A DNA stretch of 64,000 bases from Anabas testudineus (taxonomy: Eukaryota; Chordata; Actinopteri; Anabantiformes; Anabantidae). The translations under genes and the position numbers were made by a program. The DNA is taken from assembly GCF_900324465.2 (NCBI RefSeq), contig NC_046617.1:3747223-3811222 (forward strand). The letters run 5' to 3'. This document shows positions 1 through 13,900 of this stretch, piece after piece. The notes below the pieces were generated by a model. It worked only from the letters and a program-made list of their open reading frames with translations. It did not search any database and was not told the DNA's origin. Position 1 is the stretch's first letter. Every line of letters starts with the position of its first letter.

Positions 1-2084
1 GCCTATGCCTACTGCCTACTGAAACTTGACTCTTCTTTGAAATCCCCCCTCAACCCTACACCCGCTCTACATTTAGCTCCAAATGGGCAGTTTGTCTGCT
101 GTCCGCGCTGACAGCACCATAGCTCTTACCTTTACATACCCTAACTTCTGATGCTGATCAGATAAAGTATTCAGGTTGTTATATGTAAATGAGCTTCTTG
201 TTAGGTTGCATACACATACAAAAATGTTATCAATCTTCTTATTTAACCTCAGAAAGAGAGTATATTCATTTCCACAAATACTGAACTGTTTGACTTCTTT
301 GAAGAAGAAAGAAGAAATAATAATTAAGTCTTTTAAATCTGGAACTTGAACTTGATTTTGATTTACATGTTGAAACTGAAGTGGAAAATGCAGTGGCTGA
401 CTTGACCATTCCAGAGGATCAATAACACATGGGAGATTGGAAACTTATGGTGTCCGACGATGCCAAGCAGCTGGGTCTGGCGTGGGACCACACATGACAA
501 CAGACAGAGGAGAGAGAGGACACAGTTTTCAGCTTCTATAAATTCAGCCACAGTCACAGGGTTGCTATAAATTCTACCTGATGACAGAAAGAGAGACAGA
601 GTGGAAGAAAAAATGTAAGGGCACGGTATGTTCTGACACAATAAAGGGGGGCGGGGACAATAGTTAATCATATCATTAGTAAAATAATCACATAAGTGGC
701 ATTTTATAAGCAACCTCTTTCTTCTTTGAAATTTTGAATAATCACACAGAGTAAAACTGACCTTTGGCCTTTGTAAAGGCTCAGATGACAGACTCGGATT
801 ATTGTGTCACTTGTCAGTCTCTCAGTGAACATGTCAAACTGAGAAACCAGTTGTCAAAGTGGATTTGTTAAGTGTCCTCTTACAATGTAAAACCTACAGT
901 CACACGCCCTGTTAACGTCTAATTGTACACTCCTGGAAAGTAAATCTAGTTTGTCAGAGGCGAGATGGAGAAAGTGGAAGTGAGGACAAAGGTGAAGAGA
1001 CAGGGAGAAAAGAGGGGGGGAAGCTAGAAAGCGAGAGAAACTCTATCTCTCCTGGTCTTTCTGTGTTTAACTGTCACATTGTCACCTGTTCACACTTCAT
1101 CAATCTCCCTACGTCCCGTCCAGGAGGGTGTCAGCACAGCCCCTGTGCGTATCAGTCTGTATGTGGATTTATGTCAGGACAATGGCAGCTCAGAGAGACA
1201 ATTTATAGCCAATACCATTTTAAAGCACACTGTCCATCCCTATTCTTGTGCATCACAGGCAGACAGCGACTGCGGCCACCTGTGCTTTGATTATGATGAC
1301 CCTTCATGAGTTCCAGCTGCATTTATGTTTCAGTGTGAGTGTTGTAAAACACTGAAGATGGTCTTTTTATGACGGAAGTCTTTACATACAGTAGATTGTG
1401 TGTTTGTCATGCAATGAAACCTTTTTAGTACATGTCCAGTAATTGAAGTGAAAGATCGAGTTTTACAATCATACAGTCTACAGCTGTGCTGGCAGCAGTG
1501 TGGGGCAAAGCACAGCTGAAGAGAGGAGTCTTTGACGTCCTCTGGATATCTGTGGCTGCCTGTCTAGTTAGCCACTCTGCTATTGCAATTTCATTACATG
1601 GAATAAAGTTTCACAGGGTTGTTTTATCAGGGACTATGCAGATAAACACATTCACATTCAAATAAGCAGGGCATCAAATGAAATGACGGATTTAGCCACT
1701 GAAGTCATTAAACATTAGGAATTTTCCTCTAAGGACCATGAATGTCCGGAGAAAGTGAAAGTCACGAAATGTTCAGCTATTATTTTCAAGCATACTACAC
1801 CTTGTCATGAACCGGTGTGTTTGCCGAGGGAATTGCAACTCTCTGGCTGACAATACGAACACTTAAAAGTTTAACTGCTGAGACTAAACTGACTGACAAA
1901 CATCGACATCCTTAGGATAAAATAATCAAAGCATCTGTCCCATATGTGTTAAAGGAGCATTTCTGTCCTCAATAATTGACACTGAAGTAATCATTAAAAG
2001 TCACAAAAATAATCAAAGCCAAATCCAACAGCTCTTAATCACTTGTGCGTCTCACAAATTCCCATCTGTTTCTCTTTACTGCAG
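1..2084. other. 5' flank of troponin T gene, no recognised gene
   Basis: No reading frame here resembles a known protein. The stretch should contain the promoter and at least one non-coding first exon of the troponin T gene, because the exon carrying the start codon begins only two bases before the ATG, after a good acceptor (tttactgcag). I could not place the first exon or a convincing TATA or MEF2 site. Confidence 0.5.
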
Positions 2085-2086
2085 CC

Positions 2087-5000
2087 ATGTCAGATGTAGA
2101 AGAGGAATACGAGTAAGTGCAGTGTCCGTCAATGTTACGTCTTGACCTCTGCTCATTCTGGTGTCAGTGACGCATTTTGATTTTAATGGATTTTCTTTCC
2201 CGTGTGTCTCCAGAGAGCAGACAGAGGGTAAGTTCATTTCATATTTGTCACACATTTTGTCTCTCGCACACACAAAATGATCAACATCAATGAAGCGTTA
2301 CAGTATAGGAGACAAGAAATTGTACTGATTCTCCTGAGTCTCCTTTCTTCCAGAGGTTGAGGAAGAGGAGGAGGCGGAGCAGGAGGAGGTCGATGGAGGA
2401 GGTAAGGTTCAGGTAGACTCCCACAGTGGACAGCACATGTAGCTAAATGACAGGACCACTGCCAGTCGTCACACCTCCTGCTGTTCATTCGTACTGTATG
2501 TATTGAACAAACAGAAAGACGGATTAAAGGTGTTATATGTCTTCCTTGTTGTCTGAAGAAGCTCCCTGATAACGCAGCTGTCGTTCCCCCTCTCATTGGT
2601 CATTACTGTTACATGTGACATTGTACTAACTGTGACCTATCAACTTTCCTGCTATCCCGCTTTCCCTTCGGCTGATGATGCCGGACCGGGCTATCAGAGC
2701 ATCAAGGGTACCAAGGTAAAGTCCACCATAATGGGTCACACACCAATTACAGCAAGACATAAAAGCCAGGGCGGGAAAGAGTTATACCTAGATATAAGAG
2801 GAGAAGGATTCAATTAGATATTTCTTTTACTTGTATTTTTGCCATCATTACTTGTACAATAGGCTTTTGCTTTCAATATGTAAGAATAAACTCAAGCGTC
2901 ATATGTGAACATATCAACACGCCATTTTAATCATGCTTTTGTCAGTATTGTGAACGTTTTACTGCATTGCTCATTACGTGTTATTGCAACCAGTGATGTA
3001 AAGGTATAAACAGCCAAAATAGAAATCTAATGTGATATTTCCATGACCTGCTGAATTTAGCTGCAGTAATCCATATTATCACATAGCAATTATACTGTCG
3101 TAATTCAACAGCGAGCTGCTTATTTTAGTGGTTCTTGGTTTGCTTTTCTAGCTCTGTAATGAACTTAATACACAACTTTAAAGTAACACCAACTTCCCCC
3201 CGTGTCTGCTGGATGGGAAACAGGAAACGATTTGTTAACATAGCCATAACCACTTAAAAAGATAATGCTAGGGTTGATTCTCCAAGTGCGCAATGTGTAA
3301 ATTCAGTTCTAAAGGCACATTTCTAATACTCAGCCTTGATCTTCTTCCAGTGTTTAGCTGATTCAGAAGGAGAAGCTTAGTGACTGACTAAAACATGTCA
3401 GAAAGTCATATCTGTCTACATTTACTTTTGGTATTTAGGCAGATGCTTTTATCCAAAGCAACTCAATAGTGAGGTACAAAATTCAAAGCATATTCAGGGA
3501 GAAGATGATGATGATGATGACTGCAATAGTCAAGACAAGATGTGAATAGTGCCTGCACAAGAAGCTGGGTTGATGTTGTAGAGGGCGAATCTGTCTGTCC
3601 TGGAGATAGAGGAGATTCATTAGATCTGGAGTCGTACTGCAGCTGTCGCTCATTTTGAGAAATTCACCCAGTGCAGACTGGTCCACAGGGAGAGAAATAT
3701 TATACATATGACACACCGTTTCTATTTTGGTGTGTGTTTTACCTTTAAAGCTGTGCAAATGCAATGTTATGTTCATTTCTACAGCTACATCATTATTACA
3801 GTAGAGGTGCACATATTGTACACAATGAAAGATTTTGTTTTACACGAAATCCTGAGGATTGAGCAGGGCTGAAGCTCCACAGACTTTGGGAGCATCTGAC
3901 GGGCAAAATAATTCTAGAAATAGTTTTTGATTCAGTTGAAGTATGAAATGTACATGCACAAAATTACCTATATGTGCAATATGTAATAATGAATGTCAAC
4001 AAAGGATTCAAAGCTTTACTTCCCAGCAGCCACAGTTGATGGCAGACATGTGAGTCAGTGAATAGTGTGGCTCGCAATGCATGATGGGAAATAAAGCAAT
4101 AATGTCACTTTTTTTTTTAAACAAACACTTTTTTCTTTTCCGAAAAGAATAAAAAAAAGAAAAATGATAAATGTTAAAGTAAAGACGCCAGTTAGCTTAG
4201 CTTAGCACAAATACTGGAAATAGGGAATCAGCTCACTAGGTACTAGTCCCTCTAAAGCAGTTTGTTCCTGATTCCCTTCTATGTGCTAAGCTTAGTTAAC
4301 CAGCTGCTGGGTTCAGATTCATATTTGCCATAAATGCATGACAGTGATATGTCATTGCAAATAAGAAAATAAGAAAATAAGGGTGTTTTCAAAAATGTCA
4401 GACTATTTGTTTTAGCTTGCTGCAGATGCAGAATCAGATATTAACTTGGTGCTTCTGTCGATCATTCCACTCCTCTTTTCTTTTTCTATTCTGTATCTCA
4501 TTCTTCCCCTTTTTACTTCTATATCTCCTCTTTTATCTCCCTCCATTTCTTCTGACTGTTTGTATTCCCCTCTCCCTTCCTTCTTTCCTTTCTCACCGTG
4601 TTTCTTACATATTATTTGGGTTTAATGGGGTCTCATGGGTTTCCTTCCCTCCTTACTCCTATACTTAATGACATCATTTCTTCCTCACACGCTCTCCTCC
4701 ACTCTACCTATTCTTTTTGCTTTCTTACTTTTCTCCCACCATTAACACCTCCTTGTTTGCTCCATTCATTATTTTGTTACCCTTCCTTCACCATTCATTC
4801 TCTCATTATGTGGCTGGTCCATCAGATCAAGATGCCCAAGAGGAAGGTGAGAAACTGTAGAAGTGTGGTTTCCTGAAGGAGTAAAACTCCTCCAACCCAG
4901 CACTATGTTGGCTAAGTAGGACATCCTGTCCCTAAATTAATAACCTGACTTATAAAAATCTGATCCACAAAATCTGTTTCTTTATTAAAATATTTTTGGG

Positions 5001-8000
5001 ATTGGCCTAATACATTTGGTACAATTGTAACAGTAAATAAGTTGGAAAGTGTTCATAATGCCATAAACAACATCCTTGCACTGTTTTCATAACTAATAAA
5101 ATTGTTGTTTTCTTGCTTGCTGTGCTTTCACTTACACAAATGGCTTAATTACTGTAACTACTTCAAAATGCCCTTTCTTGTTTATTCAGTCATGTGATCT
5201 TTTATTTTGTTCTTACTTTTCCTTTATATCATCAACAGAGGAGGAGCGCCCCAAACCCAAGTACGTTCAGTCATGCTATTTAATGTTAAATGGTTGCATC
5301 AATTTGTGTTTGCTCAGTCAAACATGTCATCCTGTCATTAAAGTTGTATGATTTTCTACTTTTCTCAAGACCTATGGTGCCTCAACTCGCTCCTCCAAAA
5401 ATTCCTGAGGGAGAGAGAGTCGATTTCGATGTGAGTAATGGAAAGAGAAATTAATCTGTAAATCATCAGGGGCCCACAGCTGTCAGATATCCGAAGAAAG
5501 TAGAGTTGTCAAGCTTTCAAAAGGCAAATTCACTGAGAAGTGTAGGAGGTGAGGGAAAGGTTCTGGCTTGTTAAAATACATGAGCACATTGAAAAAGAAG
5601 GCGTAATGGGGACAAATGTGTGAACCAGTTTACACATGATTTTTAAATGCTGGCAGAAGTGGACAGTGGTAAATTTAAGTGTAAATGACCACCAAGACAG
5701 ACTGGAATACGATTACACAAACCACCTGCTGAGGTGGTCTGGGATGGGTTTTTTTTTATTATTTAAATGTTTATTCATTCTGATGTGTCCTCAATAAGGA
5801 TATTAAAGAAAAATATATATTCAAAGTGAGAGATGATGATTTTGGAGAGTGCATGCTTGACTGTGCAGCCAACCCTGTTGGCCCACATGATATCCCCAAA
5901 CACAGTTGTTATGTTATGTTTTATGTGGTAATGACACGCATGCATTTGAACCGTGATGATTTTGGCTTTCCACTTGTGATCCAGTTGCACAAGATGCATC
6001 TTAATATAAGGTGTAAACAGGGAGTCATGTGCCACAGAGGGAGGGGGTGGTTAGTGCAGGAGAACTGTATGTGTGAGAGGGCAGTGACCAGAGGAAGAAA
6101 CAGCTGGTGGAAACACAGCCAAATTAAAAAAATCTAATTAGAGGAAGCCGAGCGCTCTGACATAAGCTGACATTTCTGTTATTGACTTTAAGCAGAGGGA
6201 AACTGTTAGGTGTCTATCCAGCAGCAGTGTTCTCAGTTTCAGTCTGTGTTCAGGTGCCAACATTTTACCCAAAGTAACTTACACAAAGGTCACGCAGTCT
6301 ATGGTGCAGCACATGGAGCTATACTTGTACCACTTATGTTCTGCGTATATACAGAATTCAAACACCTCTAAGTTGGGCCTGAACTGAAAAGAATGTCTGG
6401 ATCTGGATAAATTATGGGTACAAACACAGAATAAAACAGATTTATGTGTCATTTAACCTTTTTTTCTGTGATGTACACAGAAATAAACACTCTTCTGTTC
6501 CCCCAGGATATCCACAGAAAGCGTATGGAGAAGGACTTGGTGGAGCTGCACACTCTGATCGATGTCCACTTTGAGCAGAGGAAGAAGGATGAAGAAGAAC
6601 TCATCGCCCTCAAAGACCGAATTGTAAACTCAGTTTGATACTTACACTGCTGAATAAAACCTGTGTAGAAACATGAACAGGACACCTGACCCACACTGCC
6701 CATTATGTTTGTCGAATTAACTTCAGGGAGCTGCTTCAGTGCTTTCTTTAAAAGATTAGACTCCTTCAACCTGAGGAATTTTGTTTCTGCTTTTTTGTTT
6801 CTCTTCCTATCAGGAGCATCGCCGCTCAGAGAGAGCTGAGATCCAGAGGGTTCGAGCGGAGAAGGAAAAGGACAGACAGAACAGAATTGCTGTAAAAAAC
6901 ACACACATACACACAAACTATCATATCATTGAATATTCTTATTTGATGACTAAAACACTGTAATTGTCTTTCCGTGTCCTCTCAAACTATGTAAAGCCAT
7001 TCTGTCTAGTCATTTATATATGGTATGGTATGGTACAGTGTACATGTAGCATAAAATTCCCCCACATGTCAGGAGGAGCGTCACAGAAAAGAGGAAGAAG
7101 AAGCCAAGAGGAAGGCTGATGATGAAGCCAAGAAGAAGAAAGTGCTTTCAGGCATGGGAGCGAACTTTGGAGGCTTCTTGGCCAAGGTCAGACAGCTATT
7201 ATTCTTACCAGTGGGATTGATTAGGTGGAGGAGACAAGGATACAGAGGATGACTGGGGGCTGTGTTTGTTCTTTCACAGGCTGAGACGAGGAAGGGCAAG
7301 CGTCTAACAGGCAGAGAGATTAAAAAGAAGACTCTGGCTGACAGACGGCAGCCACTAGGAATCGACAGTATGAGGGAGGATGCACTCAAGTGAGTCTCCA
7401 CCAATTATATTTCAGTATAGTAGTTAAAGCAAGCTATAAACTAAAATTACTTTGCAGTAACTGCGAGCTAATTTGACGTAGAGAAATCCAAAGCCAGCCT
7501 TTGTCGTCCTGTGTGTCAAATCACTTTTCGTTTCAAAACAACATGGCACATCTTTCACTATAACAGTTGCATTGAAACCTGAAGAGGTTCCCAGCATTAA
7601 CATAAAGCTATGCTTTTGTTGAGCTGTCCAAAACGGCTTGTCGGCCAATCTGATTTCTTTCAATGTGATCCAAACAGGCTGAGTAATGTCTCAGTGTTGC
7701 GTTGTTTTTTGCTTTTTCAAGGCAAAGGGCTCAGGACATGTGGAACCGGATCTACCAGCTGGAGTCTGAGAAGTTTGACTACATGGAGCACATGAAACAC
7801 CAGAAATATGAGGTACTTCTGTGATGCTCTTATAAACTCCAGGTTGAGACATCAGCTGGTACAAACACTGCACTTGCTGATCTGTTTTGTTTCTTTTTGC
7901 TTGCCTCCCACAGATCATTGTGCTTCTGAACAGAATCCAACATGCTCAGAAATTGTGAGTATTAGTTTTAATACAGCACATGACAAACTGATGTTAATGT

Positions 8001-8111
8001 CTTTCTCCTCTTGCACCATTCTTAACCCCCCTCTCCCTTCCTTTCCTCCTCTCTTCCTCTTACAGTAAAAAGGGCCATGGCAAAGGGAAAGTGGGTGGTC
8101 GCTGGAAATAA
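2087..8111 (+). CDS. tnnt1: Troponin T, slow skeletal (TnT1) type, complete, 13 coding exons
   Basis: Troponin T anchors the troponin complex to tropomyosin on the thin filament of striated muscle. Coding exons: 2087-2112, 2214-2227, 2354-2401, 4826-4846, 5239-5260, 5370-5430, 6507-6623, 6814-6891, 7073-7186, 7280-7389, 7722-7812, 7914-7954, 8066-8111. They sum to 789 nt with consistent phases and give 262 aa, the usual TnT1 size. Residues 1-43 are the acidic hypervariable region, built from tiny exons. Residues 44-130 carry the tropomyosin-binding T1 region ([14 protein letters not shown], then [11 protein letters not shown]). Residues 130-262 are the T2 region for TnI and TnC contact. The end, [19 protein letters not shown], is closest to TnT1; the cardiac and fast forms end differently. 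All donors are GT and all acceptors AG. The slow isoform assignment is by remembered family sequence; the family itself is certain. Confidence 0.96.
2698..2715 (+). other. Possible alternative 18-nt micro-exon of troponin T
   Basis: An 18-nt stretch between cag and gtaaag has the phase needed to fit between the third and fourth coding exons and would add six residues (EHQGYQ when joined). Troponin T genes are known for alternatively spliced N-terminal micro-exons. The upstream polypyrimidine tract is poor, so this may be chance. Confidence 0.2.
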
Positions 8112-8268
8112 AGCGGCATGAAAAGACACCAAGAATAGATTGATAGGAAAAGAGGAAAGCAGGATAGGAAATAGACATTTCATCTCCTTGTTCTAGTACC
8201 AGAGCCACTTGTTGGCCTTTTCTGTGTGTGTGAAACATATTGAATGTTCTTTGATGAGATGTATTGAT

Positions 8269-8274
8269 AATAAA
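8269..8274 (+). other. Polyadenylation signal of troponin T
   Basis: AATAAA lies 158 bases after the troponin T stop codon and is the first such signal downstream, giving a short 3' UTR typical of this gene. Confidence 0.75.
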
Positions 8275-8289
8275 ACTATGTGCACTCTA

Positions 8290-10130
8290 CTTTGACTAGA
8301 ATCTGTCTCGTTTTTTTTATTTATTTTTTTTCGGTTCTGCCTCTGCATAGAAGAGTCTGAGTGGTTTGATCCAGATGTAATGAGATAACATCATTTAGAG
8401 ATAAGGAGTTGCATACCCCATAAAAAAACATTTAAGGGCACAGTGGCCTTTGACCTTTAAACAAGTTCTTTCATGGCGTTCCTCTGATATCGCTTTCACT
8501 AGAATAGGAGGATTGGGCATGAGTTGAGAAGTTATCATGACCGTGTATTGTCTCTATTCGTCTTTGGGTCGAAGTGTGGAGAAATTCCCTCCAGGTCTTC
8601 AAAAGAATGGGATGGACAGACAGACGTACATACATGATTACATTTCTATTTAATTAACTAGAATTGCATTACGACAATTTTAGTTGGTTCTGTCATGTTG
8701 GTCCAGGATATGTTCCAGGCTATCCAAGTGCAAGTAACACAATTCATGAGCAAAAGGTTTGAGCAGGACAGGAAAAGAAAAGCTATTTATAGCTGCACAG
8801 AATCTTATCTATATGTCGCATAAGACCCGCAGCACAGACAGTGAATGCAAAATGAGGCCTGTTAGTGAGGTTGAGGACCAAGATGCAGACAGATGAGTAG
8901 ATGCAAATCAACATGTTTATTTTTTATAACAAACCGACTAGTCTTACTCGAAGATCAGGTGACGTGTTCAAGCAGTGCTGCTGTGAAGCAGGTCCGGAAG
9001 CACAGAGAGAAATGAGAATCTAGACACATCAACGCAACCATAAAATCAAACCAGAGGGGAAAATTGACTCACAGCCAGCAGTAAGAAATCACAGATATAT
9101 AATAGATAGTAGTTACATAAATGTTTTTTTTTTTACTGTGTGAACTGATTTGTTCCTGCTCTGGAATTCATTAAAATATCTTTAAATCCCTGCTGCAACT
9201 GCAGCTGTTTGCTTTCCGTTCCTTCAATCTTAAGTACCGCCTCTGTTTATTCCTGCCCTTTGCTGTCTGTCTGTCTATCGTCTCTCTGTCCAGTCTTCCG
9301 TATTGTCTTCGATATTTTGGGCTTTTATGTCTAAAATATTCACATTTGAACAGATGCTACTTATCTCCAGGTGCTGTCTCTTCCCACTGGCCTTTTGCCT
9401 GTTACATGAGTAAATAAAGTTTGTATTGTTGTTACAGTGCCGGCGATATGATGTGAAAGATTGAAGAAAGGTGAAGAAGAGAAGAGAACACAAATGTGCA
9501 GAGATGGAAATGTGATTCAAGTCTTGTACTTTTGATGAGGATGTCGTGCAGAAATTAATATACTATTAATATATATAATAACAACATACTTAATATAATT
9601 CTCCTTGTTACACAACTCAGCTTCTTTATCTGTTTAAAGTATGCTGACGGGAACTGACATAAAGAAAGAAACTGGCACCTCTTCTGAGCCTCATTGCACA
9701 AACATTACTACCATCTAGGCAGACATGACATCACGTTGTTAAAAGCAAGGAGGAGGTTGGCCTATGTGGCTCCAGAACATCCTGTTTGTATTTTGCCTCT
9801 TTCACGCAGCAGTTCAGAATCATCTAGTGTTTAGTAGTAGTCAGGAACAGCCTAGAAGTGCAGTGAAGAGCTCCCTCATGTGGATAAATGCTGTCATTCC
9901 ATCCTGCTGAAACTAGAACTCTGTTAATCTAGTTTTTCACCAAGATTGTCCAGACTGAAATCGTATGCATCCGTTAGAGCACTTTGTTTGTTCAATGAAA
10001 GCCTCCACATTCATAATTACTGGAGTACTCTCAAACAGTGATACTGAAATCACTGTGTGTGCCCCTCCTGTGGAAACTTTTATTTGACTAGTAAATTACA
10101 ATCACACGATATGCATTAAACACACAAACA
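8290..10130. other. Intergenic, between two convergent genes
   Basis: AT-rich sequence between the 3' ends of troponin T (+) and synaptotagmin (-). No open frame resembles a known protein and no repeat family was recognised. Confidence 0.5.
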
Positions 10131-10139
10131 GCTTTCCAT

Positions 10140-10145
10140 TTTATT
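10140..10145 (-). other. Likely polyadenylation signal of synaptotagmin
   Basis: On the - strand this reads AATAAA, about 790 bases past the synaptotagmin stop codon. The sequence between looks like ordinary 3' UTR. Other signals could be used. Confidence 0.4.
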
Positions 10146-10937
10146 AAGATGGGTCAGTGGTGCACAGACACAGATCAATACACACACTCACCGCACACAC
10201 TGTGCAGGGTTTCCTTTAATTCAAACACAAGCACAGGAGGCGCCACATACAGTGCAGGACAAACCAGTACTTAGTAAAAACATGTCACAGAGGTCAAGGT
10301 GAGAAGGTTATCAGGGTATGCATGAAGAGTAAAATAGGAAAAGGAAATTATAGAACAACATGTACACCACCGGAAGACCAGCTACAACCTGTAAGGTGAG
10401 GGACGCATGACCAACAGAGGTGGCAAGAGATCGTCACAGGAGAAAGGATGATCAATTTACACATGAAGGAGGAAATTGTCTAATGGGAATCTTGATCCAT
10501 GCCACACAGACTTAAACCATTATTGTATTTAATTTGCTGCTTGTAGGTCTGCTAAATTGTGGGAGTGTCCCTGTAGTTTGGAATATGTGAGGCTGACATG
10601 TGTGACAGTGCACAAACATATGCTTTTAGGACCGCCATAAGTCATGTGACCCTTATGTTCCAGATCAGAGATCCCAACCCCCACTTTCAGTTTGTGTGCT
10701 GTAAGTGTTCATATTCAACTCTATGAAATGTGTTCAATACAATATAAAACACACATGTAGTCGTACAAAGAGATCCCAAAAATGAAACTTTACACAGTAA
10801 ATGTTGGTCATTAAAGATTACTAATCAAGTTACAGGTCATTTACCTGCATAAAATCTATGGTTGTTTGATTTCAAATGAAAGAATGCCGCTTCTATGCAG
10901 ACGATGCTGTATACTGGACATGTCTCTGCCAGTGTGT

Positions 10938-13900
10938 TTAGCGAATGGGAGCCTTCAGAGCAGCATCCACCTCCTCTTCAGGCAGCAGTGTGTGCCATTG
11001 GGCCACAGGACGCCTGGGATTGGCCAACATGTCTGACCAGTGGCGCAGCCCGACGCCTGAGGCACCATAGCCGATCCAGCACTTGCCGATGGGGTCGTTG
11101 CTGCCTAGCTTGTCGTAGTCGTACACGGTGATCAGTACCTGGACTTTCTGTGTGGAGATAGTAGAGGAGAAAAAGCTTTTACTCGATTCCAAAATCATTC
11201 CAGCATGTATTTAAATACACATAGATAACAGTTCTGCACACAGTGGATGCTTTTCCCTCTACTGGTTTGAGATAAGTTGTGATTTAACTTATCCCACATA
11301 ATCTCAGTTGGGTTTAGCTTGGTGACTGCAAAGGCCAGGTCATCTGTTGTAGCACTGCATCACTCTCCCTCTTGGTTAAATAGCCCAGAGGTGTGTTGTC
11401 ATTGTCTTTTGTCACTGAATAAATGAATCTGGAATTTCATTGCCAACAGTGTTTCCACTGCCATCGTCACATCTCCTGCTCCATGCTTCACGGGAAGAAC
11501 CACACATGCAGACATTTGTCCAAAACATGAAGACAAAATCTCAAATATAGACGTATCAGACCAACATGCAGAGTCACTGGTCCATTTGTGTTTAATTGCT
11601 GAATCAATTCTCTCCTTATTGATCTCTCTCTCCTTTCAGTGCTTCAGCCATGAAGGCCCGATTCACTTCACACTGAATTTGTGCCTGTATGCTGCTTTGG
11701 GCTCATACACTTCCCCGTAAATTTTATTAAGTTTTTAGTCAAATATTTTGAAGTCACCGCTTTCATGCTTTTAATTTCTGTCTTTTGTATTTGCTACTGT
11801 AGAACACACACAGCAGCACAGTTAAAGTAGGTTCAAAACTCTGGTAACTGCTCTACAGCAATCTCACTGCACTGGCTCCGTCTTAAGCTTAAGATTTAAT
11901 TCAAATCCTCCAAATTACTTTTAAGTCATTGCGCAACTTGGCAACACCACAAACGAGGGTTTCTGGGTGTGGTATACTCAAAGTTTAAGACCTGTGGTGA
12001 CCAAGGTTTTGTTGTGGTGCTCAGAATTGATGCTATCTTTACTCAGTTATGGCTACCTTCTCAGGCACTGAACACAAAAGCACAACTGGAAAAAAGTGCA
12101 CAGAATAAATGCTCCAAACTACTTCACTTCAATCTCCTGCTGTAAACAAACCTGGATCTGGGAGAAGGGGATCTCAAAGCTGAAGCTCTCATTGAAGTAA
12201 GGATTCAGAGTGTTTTGTTTGACTGACGTCTTCTTCTTCTTGATCCGTTTCCCGTTGTGCTGCAGCACCACCTTAACGAATGGATCTGAGACAGAGAAAC
12301 AAGATGTCAGACAGCACACGAGAAGGAACTGGATGTCACAACTGCCAGCAATTACCAATCTCCATCTTTAGCACAATCATGCATGCAAGTACGTGTGTTC
12401 ACCTGACAGCCCTCCGACGTCCATCTTCTTCAGGTTTTTGGCTTCCATGATATTAACCGTCAGCTTACCAGCTGTGGGGACGTAACGAAGGGAAATACAG
12501 ATATCACCCAGCTTCTCTTGCTGTAGGGGAAAAAAACATACAAATGATTTGGTTGATTTAAGGCTAGTGACACCTGCTTTACTGAAAGTACACTGAAAGT
12601 ACAACCGTACCTCCTCTTTCTCTCCTCCAGTCAGATCTTTCCACTCGTGGATCGGCTGTCCGAGGTCTATTGTGTTCATGGGGATCTTGATCTCGCCAAT
12701 GACATCATGTTTTCCAAAACGGTCAAAGTCGAAAACCTGCAGCACCAGAGTCTGACCACCGAGCTCCGTATAGGGTATCTGGAGAAGGACAGGGATTTTT
12801 TTTAAGTGCTTTCTATTCCTGAACAGTTTGAACTGATTATTGATCAAAACCTCCCGTATCCATTTATAGACCTTAAAGGTGAAAGTCTCATTGAAGACGG
12901 GACAGAGGTTCTTTCGCTGAACCTTGGTCTCAAACTTCTTCTTCTTGTCTGGCAGCATGTAGACTTTGACATAGGGGTCTGATGTCCCACCCATGTCCAT
13001 AGCTGCGAGGTCCTGAGCCTGGAGAATGCCGACTATCAGCTGGAAAAGGAGGGTATAACCATCACTAAGCTTTTCTATTGTTAAACTCTTGAAGTTCTCT
13101 AGTTGAGTCGTTGTAAACTAACATGTTGAGGTGTGTGTACCTGGTTGTCTGTAAAGTTATAATCCAATGTGTACTCCAGTTTGCCAAAGTACTCCTTCTC
13201 TTCTTCTTCTTTCCCTTGCTCTCCTTCCTGGAAGACACACAGCATGGTTTATGTGGTTGACATTGTTCCTAAAACACATCGTGGTCATTCTCTCGTCAAG
13301 TCCTGTGAAAACTGATATATTATGGTTTTTCTTGATTGCTAAAACACTATAGCCAGGCTGTTGATCAAAAAGTTTCCCAGCTATTGTACACTGTTTATCA
13401 AAAAGCTTACGCCAAACCCTGAACTCTAAACTCTACTCCCCTGTTTTGACACAAGTCAGATTTGTTGAGCTGTCACTGCAGAACTCTGCACACAAATCCC
13501 TTAATTTTTTTTATAGCATACACCAAGTGGTCATTTCAAAAGCACTAGCATACAATACAGTTCACTCAAGTCAGCACAGCTTGAACTCGATTAGCACAAA
13601 ACTCAGAGTCTAAACTGAACACACATCAATCATCAATCGCATCCTTGAACAGATTAGTAAAAGGGTCTGAATAAGCAAATCAGTTCACTGAGTTTTGGGA
13701 CAATGGGTCCACAGAGAAATTAAGGAATAGGTTGAGAAGGGAGAAGGAGGAGGAAGATGTGGAAGACGAGGGAGACGTGGAGAAGGTGGAGAAGGATGAC
13801 AAGAAAAAGGATGGGGATAGGTACATGCAATCTCTCACCCACTTTGGTTGACTATGAGGGAGGCTGGGCAACGAGTACTGCCAAATTTGAGTTGCTTCAC

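Noticed and set aside
4417-4876. Two overlapping + strand open frames of 83 and 92 codons
   Set aside because: They lie in a pyrimidine-rich tract of a troponin T intron and translate to low-complexity F/L/S/P text. The only real coding part is the 21-nt exon at 4826-4846, in another context.
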